Origin: Bradyrhizobium sp. SK17
GTDB lineage: Bacteria; Pseudomonadota; Alphaproteobacteria; Rhizobiales; Xanthobacteraceae
Assembly: GCF_002831585.1 (NCBI RefSeq)
Contig: NZ_CP025113.1
Span: 434,001 to 498,000, forward strand
Direction of reading: 5' to 3'
DNA: 64,000 bases
The translations under genes were made by a program, and so were the position numbers. Under the pieces are notes generated by a model. It saw only the letters and a list, made by a program, of their open reading frames with translations, had not been told where the DNA came from and made no database searches. This document shows positions 56,054-64,000 of the stretch, piece by piece; positions within the stretch are counted from its first letter, which is position 1, and each line of letters starts with the position of its first letter.

Positions 56054-57162
56054 CAGACCTCCCGCGCCTCGAAGTCGATCCGCGGATCGATCCACATGTA
56101 GGCGAGATCGGACAGCAGGTTGACCACCAATCCGACCAGCGAGAAGATGAACAGCGTGCCGAACACCACCGGATAATCGCGGTTCAACACGCTTTCGAAG
56201 CCGAGCAGGCCGAGGCCATCGAGCGAGAAGATGGTCTCGATCAGCAGCGAGCCCGAGAAGAATGCGTGGATGAACGCCCCCGGGAAGCCCGCGATCACGA
56301 TCAGCATGGCGTTGCGGAAGACGTGGCCGTAAAGCACCTGGCGCTCGCTGCAACCCTTGGCACGCGCGGTCATCACATATTGCTTGCGGATCTCGTCGAG
56401 GAACGAGTTCTTGGTCAGCAGCGTCATGGTGGCGAAGGCGCCGAGCGCCATCGACACCAGCGGCAACGTCAGGTGCCAGAAATAGTCGATGATCTTCCAA
56501 TACCAGGGGAATTGCGACCAGCCGTCCGAGGTCAGGCCGCGCAGCGGGAAGATGTTGAGGAACGAGCCGCCGGCGAACAGCACGATCAGGAGGATCGCGA
56601 ACAGGAAGCCCGGAATCGCGAAGCCGATGATGATCACGGCCGAAGTCCAGGTGTCGAACCGCGAACCGTCCTTCACCGCCTTGCGGATGCCGAGTGGAAT
56701 CGAGATCAGATAGGTCAGCAGCGTCATCCAGATGCCGAGCGACATCGAGACCGGCAGCTTCTCCTTGATCAGCTGCAACACGCTGACGCTGCGGAAATAG
56801 CTATTGCCGAAATCGAACCGCGCGAAATTCCACACCATCAGCGCGAACCGCTCCGGCGCCGGCTTGTCGAAGCCGAACTGCACTTCGAGCTTCTTGATGA
56901 AGTCGGGATCGAGGCCCTGCGCGCCGCGGTATTTGGAGTTGACGGCGCCGGACGCTGCGGCGCCCTGGCCGCGCTGCGCACCGAAATCGCCGCCGCCGCC
57001 CGACACCCGCGAGGTGCCGCCGGTGTCGGCGCCGTTGATCTGCGCGATGACGCGCTCGACCGGGCCGCCGGGCGCAAATTGCACCACCACGAAGGAGACG
57101 AACAGGATGCCGAGCAACGTCGGCAGCATCAGCAGGACGCGTCGGGCGATATAGGCGCTCAT
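56053..57162 (-). CDS. yejB: Peptide ABC transporter permease, YejB-like
   Basis: 369 residues, OppB/DppB type. First helix at 8-30, then a periplasmic loop with a Gly/Ser-rich insert ([20 protein letters not shown]), and five more helices with the EAA loop [20 protein letters not shown]. The insert is characteristic of rhizobial YejB proteins. It is three bases after the binding-protein gene. Confidence 0.94.
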   Translation of the reverse strand: MSAYIARRVLLMLPTLLGILFVSFVVVQFAPGGPVERVIAQINGADTGGTSRVSGGGGDFGAQRGQGAAASGAVNSKYRGAQGLDPDFIKKLEVQFGFDKPAPERFALMVWNFARFDFGNSYFRSVSVLQLIKEKLPVSMSLGIWMTLLTYLISIPLGIRKAVKDGSRFDTWTSAVIIIGFAIPGFLFAILLIVLFAGGSFLNIFPLRGLTSDGWSQFPWYWKIIDYFWHLTLPLVSMALGAFATMTLLTKNSFLDEIRKQYVMTARAKGCSERQVLYGHVFRNAMLIVIAGFPGAFIHAFFSGSLLIETIFSLDGLGLLGFESVLNRDYPVVFGTLFIFSLVGLVVNLLSDLAYMWIDPRIDFEAREV

Positions 57163-57165
57163 CGG

Positions 57166-59037
57166 CTACTTCGCCTGTTCGAGCTTGGCGGCCTTGGCCG
57201 CATCATACCACCAATTGTCGGGCGCACCGACGCCCTGGGTATATTTGGCGAGCTTCTCGGTATGACCGAACTGGTCCCAATAGGCGATCGGATGCGTGTT
57301 GCGGTACCATTGCGGCACCCAGTAACGGCCGGCCCGGAAGACGCGGTCGAAGGCGCGGCAGGCGATCGTCAGCTCCTGGCGGCTGTTGGCGCCGATGATC
57401 TTCTCGATCAGCGCGTCGATCGCGGGATTGGCGATGCCCGCGAGATTGTAGGAGCCCTTGGTCTTCGCCGCCTGCGAGGAGAAGAACGGCCGCATGCTGT
57501 CGCCCGGCGTCGCCGAGAAGCTGAAGCGCTGCATGGTCATGTCGAAATCGAAATCCTCGACACGGGCGCGGTACTGCACCGCGTCGACCAGCCGGAACGT
57601 CGCGTCGATGCCGAGCGTTCCGAGATTCTTGATGTAGGGGCCATGATGCGGCTGCAACGAGGGCTCATCGACCAGGAATTCGATGGTGAACGGCTCTCCG
57701 TTCGGCAGCTCGCGCTTGCCATCCTTGATGGGATAGCCGGCCTCGCTGAGCAGTTGCACCGCCTTGCGCAACAGCGCGCGATCCTGGCCGGAGCCATCCG
57801 ACATCGGCGGCACGAAGGGCAGACCGAACACCTCGTCGGGGACCTGGCCGCGAAACGGCTCGAGCAGCACGAGCTCTTCGCGTGACGGCGGCCCCTCCGC
57901 CACCATGTCCGAATTCTGGAACGGCGACACCGTTCGCGCATAGGCATCGTACATGATGGTCTTGTTGGTCCATTCGAAGTCGAAGGCGTTGATCAACGCC
58001 TCGCGCACCCGCGGCTCCTTGAACTTGTCGCGGCGCATGTTGATGAACCAGCCCTGCGCGCCGGACGGCGTGTCGTCGGGCAGGGTCTCGCGCTTGACGC
58101 GGCCATCCTTCACCGCGGGGAAATCGTAGCGCGTCGCCCAGACCCGGGCGGTGAACTCCTCGCGGAACAGATAGCTCTTCGAGGTGAAGCCCTCGAAAGC
58201 CACGTCGCGGTCGCGATAGAACTCATAGCGCACGGTATCGAAATTGTAGCTGCCGCGACTGACCGGAAGGTCGGCGCCCCACCAGTCCTTGACACGGTCG
58301 AACTCGACGTAGCGGTTGACCTCGAACCGGCCGACCTTGTACGGCCCCGAGCCGAGCGGCGTATCGAGCGTCGATTCATCGAACGCGCGCGTCGCGTAGT
58401 AGGCCTTGGAGAAGATCGGCAGGCTCGCGACGAACAGCGGCACGTCGCGCGCACGATCCGGCGCGAAGGTCACGACCACCGTCGCATCATCGGGCGCCTC
58501 GGCCTTGACGAAGTCGCGCAGCTGCACCTGGATCAGCGGGTGCCCCTTTTCCTTCAGCGTCGCGAGCGAGAACACGACGTCGTGCGCGGTCAGCTTCGAA
58601 CCATCGTGGAAACGCGCCTCGGGACGCATGGTGAAGCGATAGGTCAGCTTGTCCGGCGAGATCTGCACCGACTTCGCGGCAAGGCCGTACATCGCGTCGG
58701 GCTCGTCATTGGCGCGCGACATCAGCGTCGCGAACGTCATGTCCATGCCCTGCGCACCTTCGCCCTTCAGGATGTAGGCGTTCAGCGAGTTGAAGGTGTA
58801 GTAGGACTGATTGTTGCCGCGGACCGAGGGGATGAACGAGAACGCGCCTCCCTTCGGCGCTTTCACATTGACGTAGTCGAACTGCTGGAAATCCGCCGGG
58901 TATTTCAGGTCGCCGAACACCGACATGCCGTGCATTTCGGGTCCGTTGTCGGCTGCCGCCGGTGCGACACGCAATCCTGCAGCACTCAACGCACCGATGC
59001 CGAGACCGAGTGCGTGCCGACGGGAGAATAGCGCCAT
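57166..59037 (-). CDS. Extracellular solute-binding protein, YejA-like, copy 2
   Basis: 623 residues from ATG 59037. Signal peptide with a twin-arginine motif (SRRHALGLG) ending APAAADNG. SBP family 5 features: MHGMSVFGDLKYPADFQQFD, YVNVKAPKGGAFSF and PLGSGPYKVGRFE. Delivers oligopeptides to YejBEF in the periplasm. It is a tandem relative of the gene just upstream and directly precedes yejB. Confidence 0.93.
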   Translation of the reverse strand: MALFSRRHALGLGIGALSAAGLRVAPAAADNGPEMHGMSVFGDLKYPADFQQFDYVNVKAPKGGAFSFIPSVRGNNQSYYTFNSLNAYILKGEGAQGMDMTFATLMSRANDEPDAMYGLAAKSVQISPDKLTYRFTMRPEARFHDGSKLTAHDVVFSLATLKEKGHPLIQVQLRDFVKAEAPDDATVVVTFAPDRARDVPLFVASLPIFSKAYYATRAFDESTLDTPLGSGPYKVGRFEVNRYVEFDRVKDWWGADLPVSRGSYNFDTVRYEFYRDRDVAFEGFTSKSYLFREEFTARVWATRYDFPAVKDGRVKRETLPDDTPSGAQGWFINMRRDKFKEPRVREALINAFDFEWTNKTIMYDAYARTVSPFQNSDMVAEGPPSREELVLLEPFRGQVPDEVFGLPFVPPMSDGSGQDRALLRKAVQLLSEAGYPIKDGKRELPNGEPFTIEFLVDEPSLQPHHGPYIKNLGTLGIDATFRLVDAVQYRARVEDFDFDMTMQRFSFSATPGDSMRPFFSSQAAKTKGSYNLAGIANPAIDALIEKIIGANSRQELTIACRAFDRVFRAGRYWVPQWYRNTHPIAYWDQFGHTEKLAKYTQGVGAPDNWWYDAAKAAKLEQAK

Positions 59038-59054
59038 GCGCGAATCCTTCGATC

Positions 59055-60959
59055 TTATGAACGCTTGAGCTTGGCCGCCTTGTCGGCGTCGTACCACCAG
59101 AGATTCGGGAATCCCGAGACGCCGTATTTCGGCAGCGGGTCGGGACGGCTGAAGCGATCCCAATACACGTAGCGCTGCTTGTCGTAGTTGAAGTGTGGGA
59201 CGCAATAGAAGTTCCAGAGCAACACCCGGTCCAGCGCCTTGGCGGCGGCGATCTGATCGGCGCGGCTGCCGGCGAAGATGATGCGCTCGATGATGGCATC
59301 GACCGCCGGATTCTTGATGCCGGGGAGATTGTTCGAGCCTGGCCGATCGGCCGCCTGCGAGCTGAAATTGTCACGCTGCTCGTTGCCGGGCGAGATCGAC
59401 TGCGGCCATACCTGGGTGACCATCTCGAAATCGAAATCGCGCACCCGGTTCTGGTACTGCACGGTGTCGACGGCGCGCAGATTGACGGTGATGCCGAGAC
59501 GCTCCAGGCTCGGCTTGTAGAACAGCGCGATGCGCTCCATGCCGGAATCGCCGCTGATGCCGAGGATCTCGACCGTGAACGGCTGGCCGGAGGAATCGAC
59601 CAGCTTGCGGTCGCGGATCTCGAAGCCGGCTTCCTTCAACAGCCGCGTCGCCTCGCGCAGGTTGGCGCGCACGTTTTCAGGCGTGCCTCCGACCGGATCC
59701 TTGTACGGCGTCGTGAAAACCTCCGGCGGCACCTTGTCGCGCACGGTCTCCAGGATCTCGAGTTCCTTGCCTTCCGGCAGGCCGGTCGCCATCAGATCGG
59801 GGATGCCGTCGAAATAGCTGGAATCGCGATGGTACTCGCCGGTCGACAGCACGCGATTCATCTCTTCGAAATCGAACGCGTAGTTGAAGGCGCGGCGCAG
59901 CCTGACATCGGTGAATTTCGGGCGCCTCAGGTTGAACACCCAGCCCTGCATCCGGCCCTGATTGCGGACGGTGAAGAGCTCCTTGAGCAACCGCTTCTCG
60001 CGCACCGGCGGCACGTCATAGGCCGACGCCCATTCCTTCGCGCTGCGCTCCCCGTACCAGTCGAACTGGTCGGCCTTCAGTGCCTCGCGCGCAACCGTGT
60101 CGTCGCGGAAATACTCGTAGCGCAACTCGTCGAAATTGTTCTGCCCCACCGCGATCGGGATATCCTTGCCCCAGTAATCCTTGACGCGCTCGAGCACCAC
60201 GGATCGGCCGGCGACGAATTCCTTGATCTTGTAGGGACCGGAGCCGAGCGGCGGCTCCAGCGTGCTCGCGGTGACGTCGCGCTTGTTGCCCTGCGCGTCA
60301 GTACCCTCCCACCAGTGCCTGGGCAGGATGATGAGCTGGCCGGTGATCATCGGCAGCTCGCGGTTGCCCGGGCTGTCGAAGGTGAACTTGATGTCGCGAT
60401 CGCCGACCTTCTCGGCCTTGGTGATGTGCCGATAATAGCCGCTGAACATCGGGCTATTGGCCTTCCACGCCTCGAACGAAAAGATCACGTCCTCGGGCGT
60501 GACCGGCTTGCCGTCGTGCCAGCGCGACCCCGGCCGCAGCCGGTAGGTCACGTAGGAGAAGTCATCTGGAAAGGTCGCGCCTTCGGCGAGTTCGCCATAA
60601 TACGTGTCGGGCTCGTCGAGCGAAGCCTCCATCAGTGAGTCATAGATGCGGGCGACCGCGGCCGAAACCGTGCCCTTCAAGCCCGCAACCACGAGGTTGA
60701 AGCTGTCGTAAGTGCCGGGCTGGAACAACCGCACCACGCCGCCCTTGGGCGCATCCGGATTGACGTAGTCGTAGCGCTTGAAGTCGGCGGGGTATTTGAT
60801 TTCGCCGTAGGTCGAGAGACCGTGCCGCCATTTCAGCCCGTTCGGGGCATCGTCGGCGAATGCCGGCGTGATCGCCGACAGGCTGGGGTTCAGTCCGAGC
60901 GCCGGCGCGATTGCCGCCAGTGCGCTGCCTTGAAGGAGGTGTCGTCGGGTGATCGCCAA
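59055..60959 (-). CDS. Extracellular solute-binding protein, YejA-like, copy 1
   Basis: 634 residues. N-terminus MAITRRHLLQGSALAAIAPA is a Tat-type signal peptide. SBP family 5: RHGLSTYGEIKYPADFKRYD, YVNPDAPKGGVVRLF and PLGSGPYKIKEFV. It shares layout with copy 2 over the whole length, showing duplication and divergence; the operon thus has two binding proteins for one permease, which should widen substrate range. 17 bases separate the two genes. Confidence 0.93.
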   Translation of the reverse strand: MAITRRHLLQGSALAAIAPALGLNPSLSAITPAFADDAPNGLKWRHGLSTYGEIKYPADFKRYDYVNPDAPKGGVVRLFQPGTYDSFNLVVAGLKGTVSAAVARIYDSLMEASLDEPDTYYGELAEGATFPDDFSYVTYRLRPGSRWHDGKPVTPEDVIFSFEAWKANSPMFSGYYRHITKAEKVGDRDIKFTFDSPGNRELPMITGQLIILPRHWWEGTDAQGNKRDVTASTLEPPLGSGPYKIKEFVAGRSVVLERVKDYWGKDIPIAVGQNNFDELRYEYFRDDTVAREALKADQFDWYGERSAKEWASAYDVPPVREKRLLKELFTVRNQGRMQGWVFNLRRPKFTDVRLRRAFNYAFDFEEMNRVLSTGEYHRDSSYFDGIPDLMATGLPEGKELEILETVRDKVPPEVFTTPYKDPVGGTPENVRANLREATRLLKEAGFEIRDRKLVDSSGQPFTVEILGISGDSGMERIALFYKPSLERLGITVNLRAVDTVQYQNRVRDFDFEMVTQVWPQSISPGNEQRDNFSSQAADRPGSNNLPGIKNPAVDAIIERIIFAGSRADQIAAAKALDRVLLWNFYCVPHFNYDKQRYVYWDRFSRPDPLPKYGVSGFPNLWWYDADKAAKLKRS

Positions 60960-61118
60960 ATTCGGTCTTCCTGCTTGCAGCCCCGCCTAGATGGGACCCA
61001 ATATAAGGCAACGGTTCGACAGATTACGTTGCTTTTTCCTCATGATAATTGCCCGGGAACAATACCGCTGCGGCGAAACGTCCCGATAACAAACCCGCGA
61101 CAGCGGATTCCCCATGCG

Positions 61119-61146
61119 AAAACGGCCAGGCATTGCCTGGCCGTTT
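61119..61146 (-). terminator. Rho-independent terminator of cycM
   Basis: Perfect 12-bp stem AAACGGCCAGGC / GCCTGGCCGTTT with a 3-base loop, followed on the minus strand by TTTTCGC. Located 28 bases past the cycM stop. Confidence 0.88.
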
Positions 61147-61174
61147 CGTTCGCGGGGTGGCGCGAAGCAAATCG

Positions 61175-61723
61175 TTACTTCGAGGCAGTTGGGATCGGAG
61201 CCGGGTGCTCCGAGTTCGAATTCAGGTAGGCGATGATGTCGGCGCGTTCGCTGTCCTTCGGAACACCGGCGAAGCCCATCGCGGTGCCCGGGATGAAGCC
61301 CTTCGGATTGGTCAGGAACTTGTTGAGGTCGTCGAAGGTCCAGGTGCCGCCCTTGCCCTTCATCGCGGCCGAGAAATTGAAGCCGCGGCCTTCACCCCTG
61401 GCCTCGTTGACGATGCCGTAGAGGTTCGGACCGACACGGTTGGGGCCGCCCTTTTCGAAGGTGTGGCAGGCGGCGCACTTCTTGGCGGCCGCGGCGCCCT
61501 TTTCGACCGAGGCGGTCTGCAACAGCTTTTCGATCGGCTCGGCCGGCGCCGCAGCAGCCTCGCCGCCGGCGCCATGGGACTCTTCCTTCACCGCGATCTC
61601 AAATCCCGGCTTCTCCGGCAGCTTCGCGGAAAACACCGATCCGGCGGCAAAGCTCATCACCAGGACGACGATGCAGGTGCCGAGAACCGCACCGAGGATT
61701 TTGTTGAGTTCGAAGGAGTCCAT
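61175..61723 (-). CDS. cycM: Membrane-anchored cytochrome c, CycM type
   Basis: 182 residues. An uncleaved N-terminal helix (FELNKILGAVLGTCIVVLVMSFAAG) anchors a class I cytochrome c domain with haem site CAACH (83-87) and axial Met149 in IPGTAMGFAG. It matches the CycM protein of Bradyrhizobium, which carries electrons from the bc1 complex to the aa3 oxidase. A linker rich in Ala, Gly and Glu (48-65) joins anchor and domain. It is divergent from kdsB. Confidence 0.92.
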   Translation of the reverse strand: MDSFELNKILGAVLGTCIVVLVMSFAAGSVFSAKLPEKPGFEIAVKEESHGAGGEAAAAPAEPIEKLLQTASVEKGAAAAKKCAACHTFEKGGPNRVGPNLYGIVNEARGEGRGFNFSAAMKGKGGTWTFDDLNKFLTNPKGFIPGTAMGFAGVPKDSERADIIAYLNSNSEHPAPIPTASK

Positions 61724-61924
61724 TTTCGGTCAGGCTCCGGGCCTTGAATGTCGACTTCAGGCCGGGAATACGGCCGCGGGGAAAGACCCGGGAATCGACC
61801 TTTCGTGCCTCCCCCCAGGCAGGGTTGAGATATCGGTTTGCCCGCGCTCTGGCAACCCGTATAAACGCGCCGAATTCAACCGCCTCCCCGGCAATTTCCG
61901 CAGCCCGGACGGGCCCCGACACGA

Positions 61925-62665
61925 ATGACGCAATCCCGTACCTTGGTGCTGATTCCGGCCCGCATGGCCGCCACCCGACTGCCCGGCAAGCCGCTGCTCG
62001 ATATCGCGGGCGCGCCGATGATCGTCCATGTGCTGCGGCGGGCCGAGGAGGCCGGGATCGGCCGGGTTGCGGTGGCCACCGACACGGCCGAGATCGCGGC
62101 CGCGGTGAAGGCCGCGGGCGGCGAGGTCGTGATGACCCGCGCCGACCATCCCTCCGGCTCGGACCGAATTCACGAGGCGATGACGATCCTCGACCCCGGC
62201 GGCAGCGCCGAAATCGTGGTCAATCTGCAAGGTGATTTCCCGACCATCACCCCGGACACGATCCGCAGCGTGATGCCGCCGCTGGCGGACTCCGCCGTCG
62301 ATATCTCGACCCTGGCCTCGCAGATCCATACCGAGGAGGAGGATCAGGCCCCCAGCGTCGTTAAGGCGATCGGCTCCCCGATCGGTGCCAACCGCTTGCG
62401 CGCGCTGTATTTCACCCGTGCCACCGCCCCCCATGGCGACGGACCGCGCTATCATCATATCGGTCTGTACGCCTACCGCCGCGCCGCGCTGGAGCGATTC
62501 GTCACGCTGCCGCCCTCGCCGCTGGAGCAGCAGGAGAAGCTCGAACAGTTGCGCGCACTGGAGGCCGGGATGCGCATCGACGTCACCATCGTCGACACCG
62601 TCCCGCGCGGCGTCGACACCCCGGCCGATCTCGAAACCGCCCGCAGAATCCTTTCCAAAGCCTGA
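61925..62665 (+). CDS. kdsB: 3-deoxy-manno-octulosonate cytidylyltransferase
   Basis: 246 residues. [23 protein letters not shown] (nucleotide-binding), [11 protein letters not shown] and [11 protein letters not shown] are typical KdsB motifs. It activates Kdo with CTP for lipopolysaccharide core synthesis in the cytoplasm. The canonical LQGDEP reads LQGDFP here, a substitution of the acidic residue that is worth checking, although it occurs in related rhizobial proteins. pheA follows, separated by a palindromic repeat. Confidence 0.94.
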   Translation: MTQSRTLVLIPARMAATRLPGKPLLDIAGAPMIVHVLRRAEEAGIGRVAVATDTAEIAAAVKAAGGEVVMTRADHPSGSDRIHEAMTILDPGGSAEIVVNLQGDFPTITPDTIRSVMPPLADSAVDISTLASQIHTEEEDQAPSVVKAIGSPIGANRLRALYFTRATAPHGDGPRYHHIGLYAYRRAALERFVTLPPSPLEQQEKLEQLRALEAGMRIDVTIVDTVPRGVDTPADLETARRILSKA

Positions 62666-62681
62666 GCCGCATCTCTTTGTT

Positions 62682-62730
62682 GAGCATGATCTTTTCGGAA
62701 AACCGGTTTCCACTTTTCCGGATCATGCTC
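62682..62730. repeat. Short palindromic repeat with GAGCATGATC ends
   Basis: GAGCATGATC (62682-62691) and GATCATGCTC (62721-62730) are exact inverted ends around TTTTCGGAAAACCGGTTTCC-type sequence, which is itself partly palindromic. A form common between genes of Rhizobiales. Lies between kdsB and pheA. Confidence 0.85.
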
Positions 62731-62743
62731 TAAAAAGCCACCC

Positions 62744-63604
62744 ATGACCAAGAAACTGAAAATCGCGTTCCAGGGCGAGCCTGGCGCCAATTCCCATATC
62801 GCGATCGTCGAGGCCTATCCCGACGCCGAGCCGATGCCCTGCCCGACCTTCGAGGACGCGCTGGCCGCGATCGCCTCGGGCGAGGCCGATCTCGGCATGA
62901 TCCCGATCGAGAATTCGGTTGCCGGCCGCGTCGCCGACATCCATCACCTGCTGCCGGCCTCGGGCCTGTTCATCGTCGGCGAATGGTTCTTGCCGATCCG
63001 CCACCAATTGATGGCGATCAAGGGCGTCAAGCTCGCCGACATCAAGAGCGTGGAGAGCCATGTCCAGGCGCTCGGCCAGTGCCGGCGCACCATCCGCAAG
63101 CTCGGCATCAAGCCTATCGTCGCCGGCGATACCGCCGGCAGCGCCCGCGATGTCTCCGAACGCGGCGACAAGAGCGTGGCCGCGATCGCCTCCCGCCTCG
63201 CCGCCGACATTTATGGCCTCGACATTCTCGCCGAGGATATCGAGGACGAGGCCCACAACACCACCCGCTTCGTGGTGCTGGCCCGCGAGGCCAAATGGGC
63301 CACGCAGGGCTCGGGGCCGCTGGTCACCAGCTTTGTGTTCCGGGTGCGTAACCTGCCCGCCGCGCTCTACAAGGCGATGGGCGGCTTCGCCACCAATGGC
63401 GTCAACATGACCAAGCTCGAAAGCTACATGGTCGACGGCAATTTCTTCGCCACGCAATTCTACGCCGATGTCGACGGTCACCCCGACGACCGCGGCCTCG
63501 CCTTTGCGCTCGAGGAATTGAAATTCTTCTCGCGCGAATTCCGCATCGTCGGCGTCTATCCAGGCCACCCTTTCCGCGCCACCTTCAGCGAAACGCAGGA
63601 TTGA
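62744..63604 (+). CDS. pheA: Prephenate dehydratase
   Basis: 286 residues. Catalytic domain about 5-185 with IAFQGEPGANSHIA, PIENSVAGRV and TTRF (173-176); C-terminal ACT regulatory domain (about 198-275) with the loop GVNMTKLESYM, the site for feedback by phenylalanine. Converts prephenate to phenylpyruvate. No chorismate mutase domain is present, so that activity must come from another gene. Confidence 0.96.
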   Translation: MTKKLKIAFQGEPGANSHIAIVEAYPDAEPMPCPTFEDALAAIASGEADLGMIPIENSVAGRVADIHHLLPASGLFIVGEWFLPIRHQLMAIKGVKLADIKSVESHVQALGQCRRTIRKLGIKPIVAGDTAGSARDVSERGDKSVAAIASRLAADIYGLDILAEDIEDEAHNTTRFVVLAREAKWATQGSGPLVTSFVFRVRNLPAALYKAMGGFATNGVNMTKLESYMVDGNFFATQFYADVDGHPDDRGLAFALEELKFFSREFRIVGVYPGHPFRATFSETQD

Positions 63605-63625
63605 GTCGCACGCGCAATCTTTCCC

Positions 63626-63657
63626 AGCGTCGTCCCGGCGCAGGCCGGGACGACGCT
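63626..63657. terminator. Perfect 14-bp hairpin between convergent genes
   Basis: AGCGTCGTCCCGGC / GCCGGGACGACGCT with loop GCAG. No T run on either side, but position between two stop codons suggests a bidirectional stop. Related to the arms at 20835-20952. It shares one base with the stop codon of the following minus-strand gene. Confidence 0.6.
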
Positions 63658-64000
63658 CATGATGCGCCTTCCTTTTTCGCAAGCCCGAACGCTTCAGCCA
63701 GCAGGCCGTACGACTTCTTCCGCTCCGCGTGGTCGTAGACCGCGGTGATCACCATCAGTTCGTCCGCCTGGCTTGCAGCGACCAGCGGCTCCAGCTTCGT
63801 CATCACGGTGGCGGGGCTGCCGACGAACAGCCGCGCCCGGTTGCGCGCGATCGAGGCCCGCTCGGCGTCGGTGTAGGGATAGGCCTCCGCTTCCTCGACG
63901 CTCGGCAGCGGCAGATACTGGCCGCGATCGCGGCGCAGCCGGTTGAGATCCGCCGACAGCGCAAGCCGCTCGGCTTCCGCGTCGGTCTCCGCCGTGACGG
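63657..64000 (-). CDS. LLM-class flavin-dependent oxidoreductase (partial, N-terminus off window)
   Basis: The last 114 residues of a luciferase-like monooxygenase: RNRARLFVGSPATVMTKLEP, then ELMVITAVYDHAERKKSYGL at the C-terminus, which are typical of the MsnO8/YwcH-type subfamily. It probably uses reduced FMN and oxygen on an unknown substrate. The gene starts beyond base 64000. It converges with pheA. Confidence 0.87.
   Translation of the reverse strand, partial: VTAETDAEAERLALSADLNRLRRDRGQYLPLPSVEEAEAYPYTDAERASIARNRARLFVGSPATVMTKLEPLVAASQADELMVITAVYDHAERKKSYGLLAEAFGLAKKEGAS

Overview
The window is a high-GC chromosomal segment of an alphaproteobacterium, most likely Bradyrhizobium or a close relative in the Nitrobacteraceae. 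The evidence is the PhyR-NepR-EcfG general stress locus, a CycM-type cytochrome c, a CYP199-like P450, urtABCDE next to urease genes, a Flp/Tad pilus cluster, and several families of short palindromic repeats lying between genes. This is inferred from gene content and protein resemblance, without a database search. I saw no tRNA, rRNA, CRISPR array, prophage or complete insertion sequence.

Layout. 1-3.2 kb: end of a transglutaminase-like gene, several very small genes (two overlapping), a ribbon-helix-helix protein and an EamA exporter. 3.3-5.3 kb: a TetR regulator divergent from a CYP199-like P450 across a perfect 46-bp palindrome. 5.4-11.5 kb: a giant hybrid histidine kinase next to phyR and nepR-ecfG; the kinase and phyR both carry EcfG-type promoter sequences. 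11.7-19.7 kb: a GGDEF-EAL protein, a cupredoxin, membrane proteins, a MauG-like dihaem peroxidase and a CHASE-HWE kinase.

20.2-33.3 kb is a 13-kb block on the minus strand for urea uptake and hydrolysis, urtABCDE-ureDAB-(DUF559)-(HD)-ureC-(two ABM proteins)-ureEFG. It lies downstream of a perfect sigma-54 -24/-12 promoter. urtE is broken by a one-base frameshift. The urease part is interrupted by palindromic repeats and by accessory genes that are not part of canonical urease operons.

33.8-36.1 kb: a DEAD-box helicase, an IF-1 with an RG-rich tail and a cold-shock protein form a probable cold or RNA-remodelling module. 36.3-50.7 kb: the Tad pilus locus, with flp-cpaABCDEF-tadBC on the plus strand and two TadE-like pseudopilins, a secretin N-domain protein and TadD on the minus strand, plus a polytopic membrane protein and a fatty-acid-hydroxylase-type enzyme.

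50.9-64 kb: an M17 aminopeptidase overlapping an NlpC/P60 hydrolase; a yejABEF-type peptide importer with two tandem binding proteins; cycM; kdsB; pheA; and the end of a luciferase-like flavin monooxygenase gene. Long open frames opposite the real genes are common here because of the high GC content and were left out.
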